The translations under genes and the position numbers were made by a program. Positions 46,426-49,961 of a stretch of 49,961 nucleotides of DNA are shown here, piece after piece; positions within the stretch are counted from its first letter, which is position 1; the number at the start of each line of letters is the position of its first letter. The stretch lies in NCBI GenBank assembly GCA_012719355.1, contig JAAYAM010000136.1, positions 1 to 49,961 of the forward strand. Reading direction: 5' to 3'. This DNA comes from Acidobacteriota bacterium (GTDB taxonomy: Bacteria; Acidobacteriota; UBA6911). The notes beneath the pieces were generated by a model. It worked only from the letters and a program-made list of their open reading frames with translations, was not told where the DNA came from and did not search any database.

Positions 46426-46664
46426 AGGTTCTCCTTGTCAGTCTTTGCACCGACTTTTTGTTACATAGAACCAGCTGCCCCTCGAGGCCCAGCGAGAACC
46501 TTACTCGTTTTGATAGGAACTAGAATACAATCAAAAGCAGCTCATTTCAGTTGAATAAAAGAGACCGCTGGAATTCGCGGGAGGATGGGGGCTGAACTCT
46601 TTCTACTCAAGAAAGGTTTGCGCAAAGATGTGATTTCTCCGCCACCGGAGGATCCTCACTCTCG

Positions 46665-47291
46665 TCATCTGGTTTTCAGCCGGTCTTTGAAAACCGACTC
46701 GAACTTTTCAATCTTCGGAGTGATGACCACGGAGCAGTAGGGTTTCGTGGGATTGTTATCGTAGTAGCCCTGATGGTAGTCTTCCGCCGGCCAGAACCTA
46801 GTGAACGGGACGATCTCACTGACGATCGGGCGATCCCAGATACCTTCCGCCTCGAGCTTGTCCTTGTATGACTGCGCCAGCTTCCTTTGTTCCTCGTCGT
46901 GATAGAAAATGACGGAGCGGTACTGCGGACCTATGTCGTTCCCCTGGCGGTTTCTGGTGGTCGGGTCGTGAGTTTTCCAGAAGACCTCGAGGAGCTGATC
47001 GTAGGACACCTCTGCCGGATTATAGGTAATCTGGACCGATTCGGCGTGTCCGGTGGTACCGGAGCACACCTGTTCGTAAGTGGGGTTGTCGACATGGCCG
47101 CCGGAGTATCCTGAGACGACTTCCTTGACGCCTGCGAGCCTTTCGAACACGGCTTCCGTGCACCAGAAGCACCCGCTCCCGAACGTCGCGACCATTGTTG
47201 TCATCGTGGCCTCCCGATCGTTTGCTCCGCAGCCCCGACACAGCACGACTGCCAGCAAGATCCCGATTCCATTTAATCCTGTTCTCGTCAT
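46665..47291 (-). CDS. msrA: Peptide-methionine (S)-S-oxide reductase with export signal
   Basis: The 208-residue product has the MsrA active site F-G-S-G-C41-F-W-C44-T-E-A-V-F, the G-Y-S-G-G and H-A-E-S-V segments, and P-Y-C-S-V-V-I near the end. It reduces methionine S-sulfoxide in proteins. Residues 1-25 form a hydrophobic signal ending in L-C-R-G-C-G, a loose lipobox, so the enzyme may be exported or lipid-anchored. An internal ATG at residue 30 would give a cytoplasmic form; the ATG at 47291 keeps the frame open from the signal. Confidence 0.92.
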   Translation of the reverse strand: MTRTGLNGIGILLAVVLCRGCGANDREATMTTMVATFGSGCFWCTEAVFERLAGVKEVVSGYSGGHVDNPTYEQVCSGTTGHAESVQITYNPAEVSYDQLLEVFWKTHDPTTRNRQGNDIGPQYRSVIFYHDEEQRKLAQSYKDKLEAEGIWDRPIVSEIVPFTRFWPAEDYHQGYYDNNPTKPYCSVVITPKIEKFESVFKDRLKTR

Positions 47292-47569
47292 TTCCGGACT
47301 TCTGGATAAATGTTACCAATCCTGGCAATAAATGCCAGGATGCGCGCAAAGCTTGAGACAGGCATGACATGACTCTGATTTTCATAAGGGGAATGGCCTC
47401 CTTGGACAGTGAAGGAGTAGATGCGTGAAGGCAAGGATTTATCTTTGAGAGACTCGAAACATCCTGTATGCTAGGCGTTGCAAATTGCCCGTTGCTCGCG
47501 AAAACGGGAAAAGTCACAGCTAAGTTATCACAGGAGTCTCTCAAACAAGGTTTGTTAGGGCGAAAGAAC

Positions 47570-47797
47570 ATGAAGAGCAGCAGGTATTTCCCGGTGTTTC
47601 TTGCGTTGGTAGTTACCCTCACCGTATCTGTTCCGGCATATGCGTATCTGGATCCCGGAACAGGAAGTGTGATTTATCAGGCTCTGATCGTCGCCTTTTT
47701 GGCGGCTGCGGCGGCCGGAAGATTCTGGTGGGCCAAGGTGAAGGGATTGTTCGGCCGCGGCTCATCACAGAGTACCGATGAAACCGAAGTCGAATAA
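47570..47797 (+). CDS. Small exported membrane protein with LDPGTGS motif
   Basis: The 75-residue product has a signal-like helix (about 6-23) ending in P-A-Y-A, then Y-L-D-P-G-T-G-S, a second hydrophobic segment (about 32-48) and a basic/acidic tail. Small Y-L-D-P-G-x-G-S proteins are found, to my knowledge, beside sulfatase-like and methyltransferase genes for surface polymers; their role is unknown. An ATG at 47468 opens a longer frame, but the signal peptide argues for 47570. Its TAA shares a base with the next ATG. Confidence 0.8.
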   Translation: MKSSRYFPVFLALVVTLTVSVPAYAYLDPGTGSVIYQALIVAFLAAAAAGRFWWAKVKGLFGRGSSQSTDETEVE

Positions 47798-49206
47798 TGG
47801 CTGGGATGACGATCGTAGCAAGTTCGTTTCGCGATCCTGATGGATTTGTGTTCCTGCACGATGGGGTGTTGTATCGCCAGGTTAATGATCGTTGCAGGGC
47901 GGATTACACCAGGTTGATGGACTCCGGGTTGTATGGCGCTCTCACGACAGCCGGCTTGATGGTAGCCCACGAAGACGCCGACGTTCCTTCACCACAACCC
48001 GATAAAGCCTTCAGGATTATCAAACCAGAACGTATTCCGTTTATTTCCTTTCCTTATGAATGGAGTTTCAGTCAACTGAAGGCGGCGGCACGCGCAACGC
48101 TTCGGATACAGGAGATTGCATTGCGCCATGGCATGACCCTGAAGGATGCCAGCGCCTACAACATTCAGTTTCGGAACAGCAAGCCGCTTCTGATAGATAC
48201 CCTGTCGTTTGAAGAGTACAAGGAAGGCGAACCCTGGATTCCATATCGCCAGTTCTGCCAGCATTTCCTGGCGCCGCTGGCTTTAATGGCTTTTGTCGAC
48301 ATTCGGCTTGGTTTGATGTTGCGCGACTTTATCGACGGCATACCCCTGGACTTTGCGTCAAAGTTGCTTCCAGTCAGATCAAGGTTGAAAATGTCGCTTC
48401 TCATTCATATTCACCTTCACGCTCGGAGCCTGACAAAGTACGGCGATTCTCGGCCGGACACCGAGCTTGCTGCAAAGAAGAAGAAGATGTCTGGCAGGAA
48501 GGTGAAGTTGCAGGCGTTGCGGGCATTGCTTTCGAGCCTCTCTTCTGCGATAGGCGGGCTCAGCTATAAGCCCGAGGGGACGGAGTGGGCGGATTACTAT
48601 GACAACACCAACTACTCCGACGGCGCGTTTCAAGACAAAGCCGCACTGGTAAAGGAATTCATTGCACGAATGGCACCGGATTCCCTGTGGGATTTCGGGG
48701 GCAATACGGGGGTCTTCAGCCGCATTGCCAGCGAGCAGGGGATCCCAACAGTCTCGTTTGACATAGATCCCGCGGCGGTAGAGAAGAATTATCGTGATTG
48801 CGTTGCACGGCGGGAAAGCAATCTTCTGCCTCTTGTGTTGGACCTGACCAATCCGAGTCCCGCTTTGGGATGGCAAAATGAAGAACGGGAGTCTGTGGTC
48901 CAAAGAGGGCCTGTGGATGCCGCAATGGCGCTTGCGCTGATTCATCATCTGGCGATATCGAACAATGTGCCGCTGGAAAAAATCGCCCGCTTTTTCGCCT
49001 CTGTCTGCCGCTCCCTCATAATCGAATTCGTTCCGAAGAATGATTCGCAGGTACAGCGTCTTCTCTCTTCACGGGAAGACATTTTTCCCGACTACACGAG
49101 AGAAGGCTTTGAACGCGCTTTTGGCGCCCTTTTCTCGATCATTGATTCCCGAGAAGTGAGTGGATCAGACCGGGTACTGTATCTTATGGCAAAAGCCGGA
49201 ACGTGA
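47797..49206 (+). CDS. Kinase-like/methyltransferase two-domain protein
   Basis: The 469-residue product has an N-terminal half (1 to about 260) with a catalytic-loop-like L-K-D117-A-S-A-Y-N122 and L-L-I-D134 at protein-kinase/aminoglycoside-phosphotransferase spacing. The C-terminal half (about 265-469) is a SAM methyltransferase (L-W-D-F-G-G-N-T-G-V-F-S, V-S-F-D-I-D-P-A-A-V, A-L-A-L-I-H-H-L). Proteins of this build are often labelled nodulation protein NoeA-like or class I methyltransferase. The kinase reading is my inference; no clear ATP-binding Gly loop is visible. It is translationally coupled to the small LDPGTGS gene. Confidence 0.82.
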   Translation: MAGMTIVASSFRDPDGFVFLHDGVLYRQVNDRCRADYTRLMDSGLYGALTTAGLMVAHEDADVPSPQPDKAFRIIKPERIPFISFPYEWSFSQLKAAARATLRIQEIALRHGMTLKDASAYNIQFRNSKPLLIDTLSFEEYKEGEPWIPYRQFCQHFLAPLALMAFVDIRLGLMLRDFIDGIPLDFASKLLPVRSRLKMSLLIHIHLHARSLTKYGDSRPDTELAAKKKKMSGRKVKLQALRALLSSLSSAIGGLSYKPEGTEWADYYDNTNYSDGAFQDKAALVKEFIARMAPDSLWDFGGNTGVFSRIASEQGIPTVSFDIDPAAVEKNYRDCVARRESNLLPLVLDLTNPSPALGWQNEERESVVQRGPVDAAMALALIHHLAISNNVPLEKIARFFASVCRSLIIEFVPKNDSQVQRLLSSREDIFPDYTREGFERAFGALFSIIDSREVSGSDRVLYLMAKAGT

Positions 49207-49278
49207 GAAGGCCTGATGAAACGCTGATCAAGAGTGCGTTTTTCGGAGCTGCTCGATATCTGGAATAGATCAATACAC

Positions 49279-49961
49279 ATGGAGAAAAACAATCATCCTT
49301 TCTTCTTGGACAAGCTCATATCAGCGCTGCTTTTGCCGCTCATTTTAACGCTCGTTGCGCCATTCACCTTCTGCTTCGGCAACTCAAACGAGCTGTCATT
49401 CTCGCTGTCCGACGTTGTGCTTCCCGCAGTCGGTGTTTTCATCGCACTTTCGATTGTCTTCTTTTCGGTTCTGTCTGTCCTGTCGAGGTATCCAACAGCG
49501 TATCGAGTCGCGAGAGGCTTGTCATTGGGGGTGGCCGCCTGTCTGTGGATTCAAAGTCAGGTTTTAATTTGGCCATTCGGCCCTCTCGATGGGCGAGGAA
49601 TGGACTGGGCTCGCTGGCGGCTGCATATGTGGATGGAGGCGGTCATATGGATCGCTCTTCTGATTGTCGCCATATACATTGCGATCCGAAGCACGAGAAC
49701 CATTCGTCATGTGGAGCGAGTCACTGGGCTTTTGGCCGTCCTCTCGTTGGCAAGCGGCTATTGGTTTGATTATCAACCCCAACCCAAGAAGGATACGGTC
49801 CAATTCGATAATTTGTTCGAGTTCGGGAAGGAACACAATATTCTGGTGATTATCCTCGACTCGTTTCAGTCGGACTATTTTGACCATATAGCTAATCTGT
49901 ATCCTCGTGAGGTTGAATTTCTGGACGGCTTCACTTATTTTCAGAACACCATAAGCGGTTA
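49279..49961 (+). CDS. Membrane-anchored sulfatase/alkaline phosphatase superfamily protein (3' end outside window)
   Basis: An open frame from the ATG at 49279 runs to the right edge (227 residues, no stop). It has about five membrane helices in residues 10-180 and then a soluble part beginning H-N-I-L-V-I-I-L-D-S-F-Q-S-D-Y-F (about 187-202). This matches the first strand and metal-binding Asp of the sulfatase/LTA-synthase/phosphoglycerol-transferase fold. The nucleophile and other metal ligands lie beyond the window. Such enzymes move phosphoglycerol, phosphoethanolamine or sulfate groups on surface glycans or lipids. It follows the kinase-like/methyltransferase gene by 72 bases. Confidence 0.8.
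   Translation, partial: MEKNNHPFFLDKLISALLLPLILTLVAPFTFCFGNSNELSFSLSDVVLPAVGVFIALSIVFFSVLSVLSRYPTAYRVARGLSLGVAACLWIQSQVLIWPFGPLDGRGMDWARWRLHMWMEAVIWIALLIVAIYIAIRSTRTIRHVERVTGLLAVLSLASGYWFDYQPQPKKDTVQFDNLFEFGKEHNILVIILDSFQSDYFDHIANLYPREVEFLDGFTYFQNTISG

Noticed and set aside
1-49961. CRISPR array, insertion sequence, prophage or toxin-antitoxin locus
   Set aside because: No regularly spaced repeats, transposase, integrase, phage structural gene or typical toxin-antitoxin pair is visible in either strand.

Overview
The window is a GC-rich bacterial chromosome segment, most likely from the phylum Acidobacteriota. The best taxonomic signal is a duplicated FtsX/MacB permease of the 'acidobacterial duplicated orphan permease' type, paired with a PadR repressor. 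A DUF1844 protein, TonB/ExbD genes (so two membranes) and a large membrane pyrophosphatase agree with this. No phage, transposon or CRISPR array is visible. Coding density is high; only one gap exceeds 300 bases.

Left part (1-5413): the 3' end of a gene whose product shares its C-terminus with the large protein encoded at 3665-5413. Between the two lie the permease and padR. The gene at 3665-5413 looks like two ORFs, but they share one frame and are separated by a single TGA inside a U-x-x-C context. I read it as one exported 582-residue selenoprotein related to the UGSC family. This is the most interesting item in the window.

5568-14296 (minus strand): a compact complex I operon, nuoA-B-CD(fused)-E-F-G-H-I. 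It carries the hydrophilic modules plus NuoA and NuoH but stops after nuoI; nuoJKLMN are not in the window. Upstream on the same strand are hflX and a small PD-(D/E)XK-like protein.

16949-26312: yifB/comM; a Tat-type Cys-rich exported protein with a small membrane partner; an RluA-type pseudouridine synthase lacking the usual catalytic Asp; a YhcC-like radical SAM protein; a ClpX-like unfoldase with a duplicated C-terminal small domain, preceded by a helical protein with a basic tail; an LD-carboxypeptidase; and spmA-spmB.

26519-35198: membrane pyrophosphatase, TonB-family protein and ExbD, a histidine kinase/response regulator/membrane-TPR operon, and queF.

35247-45234: housekeeping genes: a DUF255 thioredoxin-domain protein, cysK (with a good promoter overlapped by a palindrome), DUF1844-ribF-gatC-gatA, a coiled-coil exported protein, and gltX-pdxJ-rsmI on the minus strand.

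45385-49961: tRNA-Ser(GCT), a methyltransferase, an exported MsrA, and a three-gene cluster running off the right edge: a small LDPGTGS membrane protein, a protein with a kinase-like N-terminal half and a methyltransferase C-terminal half, and a membrane-anchored sulfatase/alkaline-phosphatase-superfamily protein. The cluster probably modifies a surface glycan or lipid.
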